DNA of 64,000 nucleotides from RBG-16-66-20 sp036262835 (GTDB lineage Bacteria > Pseudomonadota > Gammaproteobacteria > Burkholderiales > SG8-39), in contig DATAID010000105.1 of assembly GCA_036262835.1 (NCBI GenBank), forward strand, positions 124,001-188,000. The letters run 5' to 3'. The notes beneath the pieces are model-generated. The model was not told where the DNA came from. It ran no database searches and saw only the letters and a list, made by a program, of their open reading frames with translations. Positions 15,874 to 24,773 of this stretch are shown piece after piece. A program made the position numbers and the translations under genes. Every line of letters starts with the position of its first letter. Position 1 is the first letter of the stretch.

Positions 15874-17217
15874 GTGAGCACCGCTGCCGCCGCCCATCGC
15901 CTGGTCGAGGCGCCGATTATGCCGACCCTGGCGCGCCTTTCGGCGCCCGGCCTCCTCCTCGTGGTTTTCCAGTCCGCGGTCTCGATCGCTGATACGCATT
16001 ACGTCGGCCGCCTCGGCACCGCGCCGCTCGCCGGCCTCGCGCTCGTTTTCCCCCTCCTCATGCTCCTGCAGATGACCTCCGCCGGCGCCATGGGCGGCGG
16101 CGTTTCATCCGCGATCGCGCGAGCGCTAGGCGCGGGCGACCTTGCGCGCGCGCGCTCGCTCGTCGTGCACGCGCTCGTGATCGCGCTCGGCATGGCCGCG
16201 GGCTTCACGCTCGTGCTCCTCACCCTCGGCCCCTCGATTTACCGCCTGCTCGGCGGCGGCGGGGAGGCGCTCGCGCACGCGCTCACCTACTCGAACGTCG
16301 TCTTCGCGGGCGCGATCGGCGTCTGGCTCGCCAACACCTTCGCGAGCATCATGCGCGGCAGCGGCAACACGCTCGTGCCGGCGCTCGCGCTCGTGGCCGC
16401 GGCGATCCTGCAGATCCCGCTCTCGGGCGCGCTTACGCTCGGCTGGGGTCCCTTCCCCGCCCTCGGCATCGCCGGCGCGGCGAGCGCCTATGTCTTTGGC
16501 GCCGGCGTGGCGACCTTGGTGAGCGGAACGGTCGTGCTACGCGGACGCCTGTGTCCGACGCGCGCGGACCTGAAGCTCGATCCGCGCCGCTTCGGCGACA
16601 TCCTGAAGGTGGGCGCGATCTCCTCGCTCTCGGCGCTGCAGACGGTGATCACCGCGGTGGTGCTGACGGGCCTGGTCGGGCGCTTCGGCACCGCCGCGCT
16701 CGCGGGCTACGGCGTCGGAATGCGCCTGGAGCTCCTTCAGGTGCCGATCGCCTTTGCGATCGGCCAGGCGCTCGTCGTCATGGTCGGCACGAACGTGGGC
16801 GCGGGCAGCGCCGCGCGCGCGAAGCGCATCGCCTATCTCGGCGCGGCGATGGCGGCGGCGTTCTGCCTCGTCATCGGCTCGACGGTGGCGCTCCTGCCGC
16901 GGCTCTGGGTGTCGATCTTCTCGGCCGACCCGGCGGTCCTCGAGGCCGGCTCCGCCTATCTGCGTACCGTGGGACCCTTCTACCCGTTCATGGGGATGGG
17001 AATCGCGCTCTACTTCGCCTCGCAGGGCGCGGCGCGAGTGGGCTGGCCGGTGCTCGCGGGGACGGCGCGGCTCATCATCGTGATCTGCGGCGGCTTCGCC
17101 GTCGTCTCGTACGCCGGGTCGCTACCGGCGCTCTATGCGGTGGTCGCCTTGGGGATGACTGTCTGGGGGAGTGCCACGCTGTACGCGGTAAGGACGACCG
17201 ACTGGTCGCGTCACTGA
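15874..17217 (+). CDS. MATE family efflux transporter
   Basis: A 447-residue membrane protein with about twelve hydrophobic segments in two related halves: PIMPTLARLSAPGLLLVVFQ opens the first and LKVGAISSLSALQTVITAVV opens the second, each followed by a G-x-x-A-x-A-G-like turn. MATE proteins exchange Na+ or H+ for drugs and cationic metabolites at the inner membrane. GTG at 15874 starts just before the first amphipathic helix. The gene tail overlaps the tail of the convergent alpha/beta hydrolase by 7 bp. Confidence 0.88.
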   Translation: MSTAAAAHRLVEAPIMPTLARLSAPGLLLVVFQSAVSIADTHYVGRLGTAPLAGLALVFPLLMLLQMTSAGAMGGGVSSAIARALGAGDLARARSLVVHALVIALGMAAGFTLVLLTLGPSIYRLLGGGGEALAHALTYSNVVFAGAIGVWLANTFASIMRGSGNTLVPALALVAAAILQIPLSGALTLGWGPFPALGIAGAASAYVFGAGVATLVSGTVVLRGRLCPTRADLKLDPRRFGDILKVGAISSLSALQTVITAVVLTGLVGRFGTAALAGYGVGMRLELLQVPIAFAIGQALVVMVGTNVGAGSAARAKRIAYLGAAMAAAFCLVIGSTVALLPRLWVSIFSADPAVLEAGSAYLRTVGPFYPFMGMGIALYFASQGAARVGWPVLAGTARLIIVICGGFAVVSYAGSLPALYAVVALGMTVWGSATLYAVRTTDWSRH

Positions 17218-18002
17218 ATGAATTCGACCAGTGCGTCGAGCGTGGCGTCGGGCGCCTCGGCCATGAGCGAGTGCCCGGAAGTCCTCACCTGCACGCGCGC
17301 GGGCGCCTTGATCGCCTTGATGAGCGCCTCGGCATTGCGCGCCGGGGTCATCACGTCGCGCCCGCCCAGGATGAAAAGCACCGGGCAGCGCAGCTTGCCG
17401 GCGGCCTCGATGCCGCCGTCGTAGGCGTTGCAGGCGGCCAGCGCCGAGTGCAGGACGCCGGGCGCAAGGCGCCCTAGGCGCGCCAGCGTGTCGCCGTACA
17501 TCCACATGCCCGGGTTCGGATTGGCGCCGAGCGGAACCTGCGGCGCGTGGCCCCAGATCGTCGACATGTCGTAGGCAGTGGGATCGTTTCGCTTCGCCGC
17601 CTCCAGGAAGGCGTCGGTCACCTTCATCGGATAGCCCACGCCGATGAGCGCGATGCGCTCGGCCTGCTCCGGATAGCGCGCCGCGAATTCCAGCGCAACG
17701 AGCGCGCCCATCGAATGGCCTACCAGTGCGGCGGCGGCGATTCTCTTCTCGTCCAGGATCTTCTTCACCCACGCCGCCATCGCCTCGATCGTCCCGATCG
17801 GCGGCCCCTCGGAGCGACCGTGCCCCGGCAGGTCGAGCGCGAGCACGTTGCGGCCGTGATAGCCGAAATAGCGGCTCTGCAGCCCCCACCAGGAATGGTC
17901 CAGCCCTGCGCCGTGGAGAAAGACGACCGTGGGCTTCGCCGGCTCGAACTCGTGCGCCGCCGCGTAGGCGAACGCCTTTTTTCCGTCCACCTGCAGGTTC
18001 AT
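17211..18002 (-). CDS. alpha/beta hydrolase
   Basis: A 263-residue alpha/beta hydrolase with the oxyanion phrase FLHGAGLDHSWW, nucleophile elbow GHSMG, acid in LGGRDVMTP and histidine in SGHSLM. The arrangement is that of the 3-oxoadipate enol-lactonase/MhpC-like group, with a substrate I cannot name. Its ATG overlaps the metY stop by 4 bp, so it is translationally coupled to metY; a role in ester cleavage of a homoserine or sulfur compound is possible but unproven. Confidence 0.8.
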   Translation of the reverse strand: MNLQVDGKKAFAYAAAHEFEPAKPTVVFLHGAGLDHSWWGLQSRYFGYHGRNVLALDLPGHGRSEGPPIGTIEAMAAWVKKILDEKRIAAAALVGHSMGALVALEFAARYPEQAERIALIGVGYPMKVTDAFLEAAKRNDPTAYDMSTIWGHAPQVPLGANPNPGMWMYGDTLARLGRLAPGVLHSALAACNAYDGGIEAAGKLRCPVLFILGGRDVMTPARNAEALIKAIKAPARVQVRTSGHSLMAEAPDATLDALVEFIQ

Positions 18003-19291
18003 CTCTGCGACGCCTTTAGCGAGCGATCGAGGTCGTCGATCAGGTCCTGCGGATCTTCCAGGCCGATCGAGAGCCGGATCGTGCCCGGGCCGATGCCGGC
18101 TTTCTTCAGGTCTTCGTCCGTCATGCGGTAGTGCGTCGTGCTCGCCGGGTGGATGACGAGCGATTTTGCATCGCCCACGTTGGCGAGGTGCGAGAACACG
18201 CGCAGCGACTCGATGAACCTGCGCCCGGCGTCCCGGCCGCCCTTGATGTCGAACGTGAACACCGCGCCGCAGCCGAGCGGGAGCAGGCGCTTCGCGATTT
18301 TGTTGTCCGGGTGTCCTTCGAGCTCGGGAAAAACGACCGATTGAACGGAAGAATGCCTTGAAAGAAACGCGACAATCTTTCTCGTGCTCTCCACATGCCG
18401 CGGCATGCGCAGGTGCAGCGTCTCGATGCCCTGCAGGATCTGGAAGGCGGTCATCGGCGCCATGCAGGCGCCAAAATCCCTCAACCCCTCGCGCCTCGCG
18501 CGCAGGAGAAAGGCGCGCGTGCCCGATTCCTCCTCGAAATCCATGCCGTGGAAGCCGGCGTAGGGCGCGGTGAGCTGCGGAAACTTGCCGCTCTTCTCCC
18601 AATCGAACCGCCCCGAATCGACCAGCACGCCGCCGATCGCGATGCCGTGCCCGCCGAGGAACTTGGTGGCCGAGTGATAGAGCAGATCGGCGCCGTGCTC
18701 GAACGGCTTCATCAGGTACGGCGTCGTGAACGTGGAATCGACCAGCAGCGGCAACCCGGCCTCGTGCGCGACCCTTGAAACGGCCGGGATGTCGAGCACA
18801 TCCAGCCCCGGATTGCCGAGCGTTTCCCCGAAGAGCAGCCGTGTGCTGGCCTTTATTTCCCTGCGGAAATTCTCCGGATCTCTCGGTGAAACGAAGGTCG
18901 TTTCAATTCCAAACCTTTTCAACGTGTAGCCGAGGAGATTGTGGGATCCGCCGTAGAGCGCGGTGGAGGCGACGATATGGCTGCCCGCGTCCATGAGGGT
19001 CGCGATCGCGAGGTGCAGCGCCGCCTGGCCGCTCGCGGTCGCGATCGCGCCGACGCCGCCCTCGAGCGCGGCCACTCGCTCCTCCAGCACGGCCACGGTC
19101 GGATTGGAGATGCGCGAGTAGACGTGGCCCGCGCGCTCCATGTTGAAGAGCGAGGCCGCGTGCGCGCTGTCGCGAAAGACGTAGGAGGTGGTCTGGTAGA
19201 CCGGTACCGCGCGCGCCCCCGTCGCCGGATCGGGCGACTGGCCGGCGTGCAACGCCAGCGTGTCAAACCCCGGATATTTGGGACCGGACAT
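17999..19291 (-). CDS. metY: O-acetylhomoserine aminocarboxypropyltransferase (sulfhydrylase)
   Basis: A 430-residue cystathionine-gamma-synthase-family PLP enzyme that makes homocysteine from O-acetylhomoserine and sulfide. The opening FDTLALHAGQSPDPATGAR is MetY-specific, YSRISNPT contributes the PLP phosphate site, and the Schiff-base lysine is K210 in HSATKFLGGHG. Length exceeds the roughly 390 of MetZ/MetB, as expected for MetY. It precedes and overlaps the hydrolase gene; a 33-bp gap separates it from the DUF6806-like gene upstream. Confidence 0.92.
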   Translation of the reverse strand: MSGPKYPGFDTLALHAGQSPDPATGARAVPVYQTTSYVFRDSAHAASLFNMERAGHVYSRISNPTVAVLEERVAALEGGVGAIATASGQAALHLAIATLMDAGSHIVASTALYGGSHNLLGYTLKRFGIETTFVSPRDPENFRREIKASTRLLFGETLGNPGLDVLDIPAVSRVAHEAGLPLLVDSTFTTPYLMKPFEHGADLLYHSATKFLGGHGIAIGGVLVDSGRFDWEKSGKFPQLTAPYAGFHGMDFEEESGTRAFLLRARREGLRDFGACMAPMTAFQILQGIETLHLRMPRHVESTRKIVAFLSRHSSVQSVVFPELEGHPDNKIAKRLLPLGCGAVFTFDIKGGRDAGRRFIESLRVFSHLANVGDAKSLVIHPASTTHYRMTDEDLKKAGIGPGTIRLSIGLEDPQDLIDDLDRSLKASQR

Positions 19292-19324
19292 TCGTCCTGC
19301 CTAGAGCGGACCCGCCAAAACTGC

Positions 19325-19879
19325 TTAGTGCAAATGCTTGCGGGCGGGCCGCGTGGCCGTCTCGAACGCGCGCTCGGGCTTCTTCGCCTCGGCCGCGCGC
19401 GCCTTCCAGTCGTCCTCGAAGAGCCGGTTGACCAGCACCGCGACTTCGGCCACCTCGGCTTTGCCGAACTGGCGCGCGAGCAGCGCCGACACGTCCTCGA
19501 TCATGCAGCGCCGCTGCGCCTCGTGGATGGCGTGCGGCGTGGGTCCGACGAAAAGCAGGCGCGACTCCTGCTCGCCGTTGTCGTGGTACAGCGTGAGCTC
19601 GACTTCGACCGCCTCGTAGCAGAGCGGCCCCAGGCTCTCGAGCGCCTGCTCGAGCGCGCCGTGGAAGCTGCGCCCGGTCTCGCCCGTCCAGCACACGAGG
19701 AGCATGAGGTCTTTCTCGTCGAAGCGCAGGCCCGGCTCCTCGGGCTCGAGGCTCTTCACGTCGGCGAGCCCCTCGGCGTCGAGATACTCGAGCCAGGGCG
19801 CGAGCGCCTGCTCGATCTGCTTTTTCGACACGCCTTCGAGAATCGGGATATCGGCGTGGACATGCACTTCCATGCGCAT
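19325..19879 (-). CDS. conserved hypothetical protein (DUF6806-like)
   Basis: A 184-residue acidic protein beginning MRMEVHVHADIPILEGVSKK and including LRFDEKDLMLLVCWTG and LTLYHDNGEQESRLLFVG. I recall similar betaproteobacterial proteins as DUF6806, function unknown. The start at 19879 is preferred because homologues begin close to the E-V-H-V-H strand and GGGA lies about 8 bases upstream; an ATG at 19909 would add ten residues. No signal peptide is seen. The C-terminal 25 residues are Lys/Arg/Ala-rich. Confidence 0.65.
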   Translation of the reverse strand: MRMEVHVHADIPILEGVSKKQIEQALAPWLEYLDAEGLADVKSLEPEEPGLRFDEKDLMLLVCWTGETGRSFHGALEQALESLGPLCYEAVEVELTLYHDNGEQESRLLFVGPTPHAIHEAQRRCMIEDVSALLARQFGKAEVAEVAVLVNRLFEDDWKARAAEAKKPERAFETATRPARKHLH

Positions 19880-20097
19880 GGCGTTTTCCCGGGGGAGATG
19901 GACGTGCATTTTATCACGCGCCTTTCGGGCCCCGACCGGCGGCGAGGGTCAACCGACCGATGGCGATTTGCGTTGCTCGAGAACGACTTGGAGAGGATGG
20001 AAGGGCCCGAGTGGACTACGCAAGATACAAATATTCACAGCCGAAGTCCGTTGTGGGCGGTCTAATTTTCCATGCGAGGCTGCCCATGGAGGTAGCG
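19880..20097. other. longest intergenic gap, divergent region
   Basis: This 218-bp stretch separates the minus-strand DUF6806-like gene from the plus-strand DUF3567-like gene and must hold both promoters. A strong GGAGG (20089-20093) precedes the DUF3567 ATG. TTGTGG near 20050 and TCTAAT near 20060 are the only promoter-like hexamers seen, and their spacing is too short. No stem-loop, repeat or RNA gene is evident. Confidence 0.4.
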
Positions 20098-20331
20098 ATG
20101 AACGTCATGTACAACAGCGAGAACTACTACGTCGTCGAGTTTCCCGGACGTGGCGGAATAGAGCTGGTGGACAAGACCACCGGCCGCGGCGGATTTCTGG
20201 AAGGCGCCGTGGAGGTGAAATTCCGCGCCTCGATGGCCGACCTGGCGTTGGGCGAGCCGACGACGGACTCGGTGGATGAATTCCTCGCCGAATACGACGC
20301 GCTCCTCACCAACCCCATGGTCCTTCACTAG
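20098..20331 (+). CDS. DUF3567-like small protein
   Basis: A 77-residue protein beginning MNVMYNSENYYVVEFPGRGG, with GIELVDKTTGRGGFLEGAVE and a C-terminal DSVDEFLAEYD helix. This matches the DUF3567 family I associate with betaproteobacteria, uncharacterised. GGAGG lies 4 bases before the ATG. It stands alone between a divergent gene and the phosphodiesterase-like gene 36 bp downstream. Confidence 0.75.
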   Translation: MNVMYNSENYYVVEFPGRGGIELVDKTTGRGGFLEGAVEVKFRASMADLALGEPTTDSVDEFLAEYDALLTNPMVLH

Positions 20332-20367
20332 CTACTCGCGCCGTAGACGATCGGCTACATTCGGGCC

Positions 20368-21531
20368 GTGCCCCGGCCCGAGCGCTTTTCCCCCTCATTT
20401 CATCCCGACTATTCGGGCGGCGGCTTCGTCAATCTGATCGCCTCGCTTGTCGAGGCGCGCGGCGGGGCGCCGCGCCATGCGCCGCTCGCCGCGCTGCCTG
20501 CGGCCGAGCTGCGCGAGGCCGCGAATGTGGTGCTCCTCATCGTCGATGGGCTGGGCGATAACTATCTTCTCGCGCACGGCGGCGGGGGTCCGCTCGCCCG
20601 CCACCGCCGCGCCTCGCTTAGCGCCGTCTTTCCGTCGACGACCGCGACCGCGATCACCGCCGGCTTCACCGGCTCGACGCCGATCGAGCACGGCCTCACG
20701 GGCTGGTACACCTATTTTTCCGAGGTGGCGTGCGTCGCCGCGCCGCTGCCGTATGTGCGCCGGGGCGAGAAGCGACCGCTCGGCATCCCTCCGGCGCGCC
20801 TTTTCGCCGAGCCGAGCTATTTCGATACGCTCGCCGACCGCGTCATCGTCGTGACCTGGAACGCCATCGTCGATGCCACCTACAACGCTTTTCATTGCGG
20901 CGGCGCCGAGCGTCGCAGCTACGAAAGCCTCGAGGGCTTCGTCGAGCAGACCGCGGCGGCGGTCCGCTCGGGACCCGAGCGCAAATTCGTCTACGCCTAC
21001 TGGCCGCAGTTCGACGTCCTCTCTCATCAGCACGGCGTCGGCAGCCCCGAGGTGCGCGCGCATTTCGGCGCGCTCGACGATGCCATCGGCCGCCTGATCG
21101 AGCACCTGGCGGGCACCGATACCATGCTCCTCGTCACCGCCGATCACGGCTTCGTCGACGTGCCGGCGTCAGAAACGGTCGAGCTGCCGCCCTCGCTCGC
21201 CGCGCAGCTGCGATTCCCGCTGTGCGGCGAGCGCCGCATCGCCTTCTGTCATGTTCATGAAACAAAATCATTCATCGAAAAAGCCAAAGGGCTCCTCGGC
21301 GGGCGGGCCGAGGTCCGGCCAAGCCAGGACCTCGTCGAGGAAGGCTGGTTCGGGCCCGGCCGGCCGCACCCGCGTTTCGCGGAGCGGATCGGCGACGTCG
21401 CCATTGTCATGAACGGCCGCGGCGCGATAAAAGACTGGGTGCCGGGCGAGAAGCGGCACGTGCTCGTCGGCGATCACGGCGGCACCTCCGAGGACGAAAT
21501 GCGCATTCCACTGGTGGTGGCGAAAACATGA
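20368..21531 (+). CDS. alkaline phosphatase superfamily nucleotide pyrophosphatase/phosphodiesterase
   Basis: A 387-residue enzyme of the NPP branch of the alkaline phosphatase superfamily. LIVDGLGDN supplies D60, FPSTTATA the catalytic threonine (91-92), FDVLSHQHG an Asp/His pair, TADHGFVD the next Asp/His pair and VGDHGGTS the last histidine, so a two-metal site is complete. It would cleave phosphate mono- or diesters. No signal peptide is visible, so it is probably cytoplasmic. The start is GTG at 20368. Its stop overlaps the next ATG (ATGA). Confidence 0.82.
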   Translation: MPRPERFSPSFHPDYSGGGFVNLIASLVEARGGAPRHAPLAALPAAELREAANVVLLIVDGLGDNYLLAHGGGGPLARHRRASLSAVFPSTTATAITAGFTGSTPIEHGLTGWYTYFSEVACVAAPLPYVRRGEKRPLGIPPARLFAEPSYFDTLADRVIVVTWNAIVDATYNAFHCGGAERRSYESLEGFVEQTAAAVRSGPERKFVYAYWPQFDVLSHQHGVGSPEVRAHFGALDDAIGRLIEHLAGTDTMLLVTADHGFVDVPASETVELPPSLAAQLRFPLCGERRIAFCHVHETKSFIEKAKGLLGGRAEVRPSQDLVEEGWFGPGRPHPRFAERIGDVAIVMNGRGAIKDWVPGEKRHVLVGDHGGTSEDEMRIPLVVAKT

Positions 21532-22310
21532 AAACCAAGGCGAACGGCATCGACATCCACTACGAGCTGCACGGCAAGGAGGGCGCGCCCTGGCTCGTGC
21601 TCAGCCACTCGCTCGCGTGCAGCGTGCGCATGTGGGATCCGCAGATCGCAGCACTGAAGGACCGCTATCGCATCCTCGCCTACGACACGCGTGGCCACGG
21701 CGGCAGCGAGGCGCCCAAGGGGGAATACACCCTTGAGATGCTGGCGGATGATTTGAATGCCCTGATGAAAGCACTCGGAGTGAAAAGCGCCAATTACTGC
21801 GGCCTTTCCATGGGCGGCATGATCGGGCAGACCTTCGCGCTCAAGTACCCGGGCGTCTTCAAGACGCTCGCGCTCGCCGATACGACGAGCCGCTACCCCG
21901 CCGATGCCTGGCCTGCCTGGCAGGACCGGATCCGGACCGCGGAGGCGAAGGGCATGGAGCCGCTCGCCCAGCCGACGCTCGAGCGCTGGTTCACCGAGCC
22001 CTTCCGCAAGAAGAACCCGGCGGCGGTGGAAGCGATCCGCAAGCTCATCGTCTCCACGCCGGTGGCAGGCTACGTCGGCTGCTGCCATGCGATTCCGAAG
22101 ATCAATCTCACGGCGCGGCTGAAGGAGATCCCCTGCCCGATTCTCGTCATCGTCGGCGCGGACGACCCCGGCACGCCGCCCGCCATGGCGAAGGAGATCC
22201 ACGAGAACGCGCCGGGCTCGAAGCTGGTCGTGCTGCCGCAGGCGGCGCACCTTGCGAACCTCGAGCAGCCCGAGGGCTTCACGCAAGCCCTGGCGGATTT
22301 CAGCCGCTAG
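21528..22310 (+). CDS. alpha/beta hydrolase, 3-oxoadipate enol-lactonase-like
   Basis: A 260-residue hydrolase similar to PcaD, which opens 3-oxoadipate enol-lactone in the beta-ketoadipate pathway. Oxyanion phrase LSHSLACSVRMWD, nucleophile S94 in CGLSMGGM, acid in GADDPGTPP and histidine in QAAHLANLEQP all fit PcaD. No other pca gene is nearby, so the annotation rests on similarity alone. Its start overlaps the phosphodiesterase stop by 4 bp, and its end overlaps the convergent DUF2817 gene by 11 bp. Confidence 0.8.
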   Translation: MKTKANGIDIHYELHGKEGAPWLVLSHSLACSVRMWDPQIAALKDRYRILAYDTRGHGGSEAPKGEYTLEMLADDLNALMKALGVKSANYCGLSMGGMIGQTFALKYPGVFKTLALADTTSRYPADAWPAWQDRIRTAEAKGMEPLAQPTLERWFTEPFRKKNPAAVEAIRKLIVSTPVAGYVGCCHAIPKINLTARLKEIPCPILVIVGADDPGTPPAMAKEIHENAPGSKLVVLPQAAHLANLEQPEGFTQALADFSR

Positions 22311-23391
22311 CGCCGACCCCCTTCACGCCGCGGTCGATGAACTCGCGCGACTGCTCGAGCGCGGCGCGGCGCCATTCGGCATCGCGCGGGTAGAACGCCG
22401 ACTCGTAGTCGCGGCGCACCTTGGCCGCGAGCACGGGATCGCGATGGCCCTCGAAGCGCAGCCACCGCTGCGCCATGCCGGCGCGCTGCATGTCGCGGCG
22501 CGGCAGCGTGCCGAACTCGACCACGATCGTCGTCACCTCCGCCTCCGGCAGGAGTCCGGTGAAGGCATCGATGATCGTCCCGTGGTAGGTGGCGAGCGCC
22601 TTGTGCGTGACGCCCTGCAGGTTGACCGCGCGCTCGCCCCACCAGGCGCGCGCCCGCTCGCGCGCGGGCGAGCCTTCGGGGTGAAAGCACAGATAGATGT
22701 GCTCGCACCACGGCCCGATCCCCGTGTGCAGGTCGAGATAGGCCACGTGACGCGCATGGCCGAGGTGGGTCTCGACCGCCTCGCGAAACGCATTGTTCGC
22801 CCATTGCGGCTGCGCGCCGCCATAGAAGATCCCGTCGGGATGCGAGTACTGCCCGCCGTTGAAGGCGTCCGAGAATGCCTTCTCGCCGACCCGCTCGCGA
22901 AAAGCGTCGAGCCTGGTGAAGACGGCCTCGATGGACGGCTCATCCCAAGTCTGCAGCTGGATGAGCGAGTGGACGTCCGCGTAGCCGGGATTGGCGGGAA
23001 CCGGCTTCGAGAAATCGACGAAATTGCGATTGAGATCGACGTTTTCCTCGGTGACGCGCGTCTTGTGAGCGAAGCCCCAGGGATTCTGCGCATGAAAGAA
23101 CACGACCGCGGTGTCCTTCGGCAGGCGCGGCCGGCTGCGCAGCCAGGCGCATTGCGCCGCCGAGCCCGGGTAGCCCTCGATGCCGTGCGTGCCGCTGCCG
23201 ACGACGAAGATCCTGGATGCGTTGCCCGGGCCGAGCACCGAGACGTCGAGGAAAAGCGGCTCGCCCTCGGGGCCGCGCTCGCTCGGGTGGTGGTATGCCT
23301 GGTGCTTCGCGCCGGCGCGGCGCGCCGCGCGCAGGAAGTGGTCGCGCGCCTCGCGGTAGGAGTCGGCGTAGACCGCTATTTCCTCAGCCAT
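22300..23391 (-). CDS. DUF2817 (M14-like) metallopeptidase
   Basis: A 363-residue protein of the DUF2817 family, related to zinc carboxypeptidases. The zinc ligands are suggested by GTHGIEGYPGS (H and E of the HxxE motif) and YLDLHTGIGP (the later histidine), and ENVDLNRNF supplies the substrate-binding Asn-Arg pair. VVEFGTLP near the C-terminus could provide the catalytic glutamate. No signal peptide is seen. Its ATG overlaps the ubiX stop by 8 bp, so the two genes share a transcript. Confidence 0.82.
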   Translation of the reverse strand: MAEEIAVYADSYREARDHFLRAARRAGAKHQAYHHPSERGPEGEPLFLDVSVLGPGNASRIFVVGSGTHGIEGYPGSAAQCAWLRSRPRLPKDTAVVFFHAQNPWGFAHKTRVTEENVDLNRNFVDFSKPVPANPGYADVHSLIQLQTWDEPSIEAVFTRLDAFRERVGEKAFSDAFNGGQYSHPDGIFYGGAQPQWANNAFREAVETHLGHARHVAYLDLHTGIGPWCEHIYLCFHPEGSPARERARAWWGERAVNLQGVTHKALATYHGTIIDAFTGLLPEAEVTTIVVEFGTLPRRDMQRAGMAQRWLRFEGHRDPVLAAKVRRDYESAFYPRDAEWRRAALEQSREFIDRGVKGVGASG

Positions 23392-23983
23392 CGAGGCCTT
23401 GCCAGCGCTTGAGCTTCGCCGAATGGATGCCGAAGAGATCGAGCACGCGCGCGACTGAGTGCGCGACGAGCTCGTCGATGGTCTTCGGCCGCGCGTAGAG
23501 CGCCGGCACGGGCGGGAAGATGATGCCGCCCATTTCGGTGACCGCCGTCATGTTGCGCAGGTGGGCGAGATTGAGCGGCGTCTCGCGCACGAGGAGCACG
23601 AGGCGCCGCCGCTCCTTCAGCGTCACATCCGCCGCGCGCGAGACGAGGTCGTCCGCGTGCGCGTGCGCGACGGCGGCGAGCGTCTTCATCGAGCAGGGCG
23701 CGATGACCATCCCCTCGGCGAGGAAGGACCCGCTCGCGATCCCGGCGGCGATGTCGCGAGGGTGGTAGGCGACGTGCGCGAGGCGCTCGACGTCCTTGCG
23801 CCGCATCGCGAGCTCGTGGAAGCAGTTGAGCGCCCCGGCGTCCGAAAGCACGACATGGCTCTCCCAGCCGCGCGCCGAGCGAAGCTCCCTGAGCAGCCGC
23901 ACGCCATACGCGGCGCCGCTCGCGCCGGTGATCGCGACCACCAGCCGCTTCGAAACCGCGCTTTTCAGAGGGGCTTTTCTCAC
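23384..23983 (-). CDS. ubiX: flavin prenyltransferase UbiX
   Basis: A 199-residue UbiX, which prenylates FMN to make the cofactor for UbiD-type decarboxylases. The N-terminal ITGASGAAYG binds flavin; APCSMKTLAAVAH, RRRLVLLVRETPLN and MGGIIFPPVPALY are the family motifs, the latter lining the dimethylallyl phosphate site. The start is GTG at 23983, 46 bp from the divergent aldolase gene. No ubiD is in the window. Confidence 0.93.
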   Translation of the reverse strand: MRKAPLKSAVSKRLVVAITGASGAAYGVRLLRELRSARGWESHVVLSDAGALNCFHELAMRRKDVERLAHVAYHPRDIAAGIASGSFLAEGMVIAPCSMKTLAAVAHAHADDLVSRAADVTLKERRRLVLLVRETPLNLAHLRNMTAVTEMGGIIFPPVPALYARPKTIDELVAHSVARVLDLFGIHSAKLKRWQGLDG

Positions 23984-24029
23984 TCGCGCAAGCGTACACT
24001 AAGGGCAACTCAGGGCACCGGGGCTCCGT

Positions 24030-24773
24030 ATGTCGACGGCCGCAAAAACCTATCCCGTCAATGCGCTCGCGCCCGATCCGGCGGTGAAATTCGACCGCAA
24101 GATCGGCGAGCAGTACCTGCGCTATGCGCGCATGCTCTCGGCGCGCGGTTATGTCGCGAGCTCGACCGGCAACCTCGTCATGCGCGTGCCGCACCCGGAT
24201 TACCCGCAAGGCATCTGCTACGTGAAATGCATGGGGGTGTCGCTCGAGGAAATGACCATGGACGACCTCATCCTCACGGACGTGGTCTACGGGCGGATCC
24301 TGTATGGCGACCGCGGCACCACCGTCGGCCATCAGATGAACCGCGAGATCCTGCGCCTGCGGCCCGACGTGAACGCGGTCATCCACCTCCACCACGACGA
24401 GACGATCGCCTTCTTCGCCGCCGGATTCGAGGAAATCCGCATCACCGGCCTCACTTTTCCGTACCTGATGCAGAGCTGGCCGCACTACCTGCCCGCGCAC
24501 ATCAACGTCGAGGAGGACGTCGGCCCGATCAAGACGTTCATCAAGGACACGAACTGCATCATCATGAAGCGCCACGGCTTCACGGTGCTCGGCCGCAACG
24601 TCTCGGAGTGCTACGGCCGCACCAACGTGCTCGCCGGCGAGATCAAGCGCAACATCCTCGCCGAGCAGCTCGCCGCCCAGCAGGGCCGCCAGCCCGAATA
24701 CCTGACCAGGGCCGAGTGCGAAAAAATGTTCATGCACGGCGACGCCGTGATGTATCCCAAGGTGAAGCAATGA
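24030..24773 (+). CDS. class II aldolase/adducin family protein
   Basis: A 247-residue protein with the class II aldolase fold. STGNLVMRVP is the phosphate-binding region, VIHLHHDETIAF contains the H-x-H metal pair, and KRHGFTVLGRN provides the later histidine. The usual acidic catalytic residue (E73 of FucA) is not clearly placed. Family members split or decarboxylate small sugar acids. The stop overlaps the start of a Bug-type binding protein (ATGA), suggesting action on an imported carboxylic acid; this is inference. Confidence 0.75.
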   Translation: MSTAAKTYPVNALAPDPAVKFDRKIGEQYLRYARMLSARGYVASSTGNLVMRVPHPDYPQGICYVKCMGVSLEEMTMDDLILTDVVYGRILYGDRGTTVGHQMNREILRLRPDVNAVIHLHHDETIAFFAAGFEEIRITGLTFPYLMQSWPHYLPAHINVEEDVGPIKTFIKDTNCIIMKRHGFTVLGRNVSECYGRTNVLAGEIKRNILAEQLAAQQGRQPEYLTRAECEKMFMHGDAVMYPKVKQ